Positions 41,191 through 41,313 of a stretch of DNA of 41,313 nucleotides are shown here, piece by piece. Positions within the stretch are counted from its first letter, which is position 1. Every line of letters begins with the position of its first letter. The notes under the pieces were generated by a model. That model was given only the letters and a program-made list of their open reading frames with translations. It had not been told where the DNA came from and made no database searches. The stretch covers positions 1-41,313 of the forward strand of contig LUJO01000001.1 in the NCBI GenBank assembly GCA_001689405.1, written 5' to 3'. Made by a program: the position numbers and the translations under genes. The stretch comes from Candidatus Homeothermus arabinoxylanisolvens (GTDB taxonomy: Bacteria; Bacteroidota; Bacteroidia; Bacteroidales; Muribaculaceae).

Positions 41191-41313
41191 CCGGGTCAAA
41201 TGTATCAACCTCATTCTTATCATCTTGCTGCCTTTGGGCCTGCCGGAAAAAATTTCGCCGGGTACCACATTCAATCGTTAAAATCTTAAAATAAACACCT
41301 AACGGAATAGCAA
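41191..41313. other. Right end, no gene seen
   Basis: 123 bp after the AraC regulator. A short frame runs through it from inside the regulator gene but has no support as a gene. The AT-rich end may be a promoter region of a gene beyond the window. Confidence 0.4.

Noticed and set aside
41084..41281. 65-codon ORF at the right end
   Set aside because: It mostly overlaps the AraC regulator in another frame and has no start signal or similarity.

Overview
ORGANISM. The window looks like a gut Bacteroidales chromosome, probably near Muribaculaceae/Bacteroidaceae. This rests on three things: the house-keeping proteins (285-aa primary sigma factor, LepA, NhaA, TsaD, CinA, DnaB), Bacteroides-type promoters (TTG - 19/20 bp - TAnnTTTG) found repeatedly, and the near absence of Shine-Dalgarno sequences. 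The genus is an inference. Core genes are GC-moderate; the two islands (about 2.6-11.5 kb and 14.1-20.7 kb) are clearly AT-richer by eye, which suggests they were acquired.

LAYOUT. 1-2186: a lipoprotein S9 peptidase (minus). 2603-11547: island 1, a five-gene operon on the minus strand. In transcription order it has a promoter, a ~345-nt leader rich in inverted repeats, a NurA-like nuclease, a HerA-like ATPase, a GHKL/Hsp90-like ATPase, a radical SAM protein, and a 711-aa protein with two RpoA-CTD-like domains, a sigma-region-4-like helix-turn-helix and winged-helix (HARE-HTH-like) segments. The junctions are TGATG, 1 nt, ATGA and TAA-ATG, so the genes are tightly coupled. I do not recognise this set as a named system. 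It is my main candidate for an undescribed genome-defence or DNA-processing system. 11633-13995: a GH43 arabinanase-like enzyme and an MFS exporter. 13969-20915: island 2, bounded by two diverged direct repeats of ~176 bp that each carry a promoter and a 25-codon membrane-peptide ORF. Inside are a RhuM pseudogene, a TIR-like effector and a two-gene restriction-modification operon (331-aa M-like partner plus a 1312-aa GIY-YIG/helicase/adenine-methylase fusion).

21093-37152 is core: dnaB, a secreted leucine-rich-repeat protein, lepA (apparently leaderless), nhaA, rpoD, an HtrA protease, a TamB-like protein, then tsaD and cinA. 37183-37341 is tRNA-Cys(GCA) with promoter and terminator. Downstream of it, 37413-39062 is a decayed zone: a ~475-bp nested inverted-repeat element with GAGYCT hairpins, then an AraC fragment and an acyltransferase fragment that both break at ~38.32 kb. 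39079-41190 is a divergent pair, an alpha/beta hydrolase with a Cys nucleophile elbow and an AraC regulator, with a dyad in the hydrolase promoter.

HOW IT WORKS TOGETHER. Both islands fit defence functions. In island 2, a self-contained R-M enzyme sits beside a TIR-type effector. In island 1, a nuclease/translocase pair (NurA-HerA) is joined to a chaperone-like ATPase, a radical SAM enzyme and a protein built from promoter-recognition modules. The last suggests coupling of DNA cleavage to transcription or to a modified base; that is inference. All calls come from reading the sequence; no searches were run.
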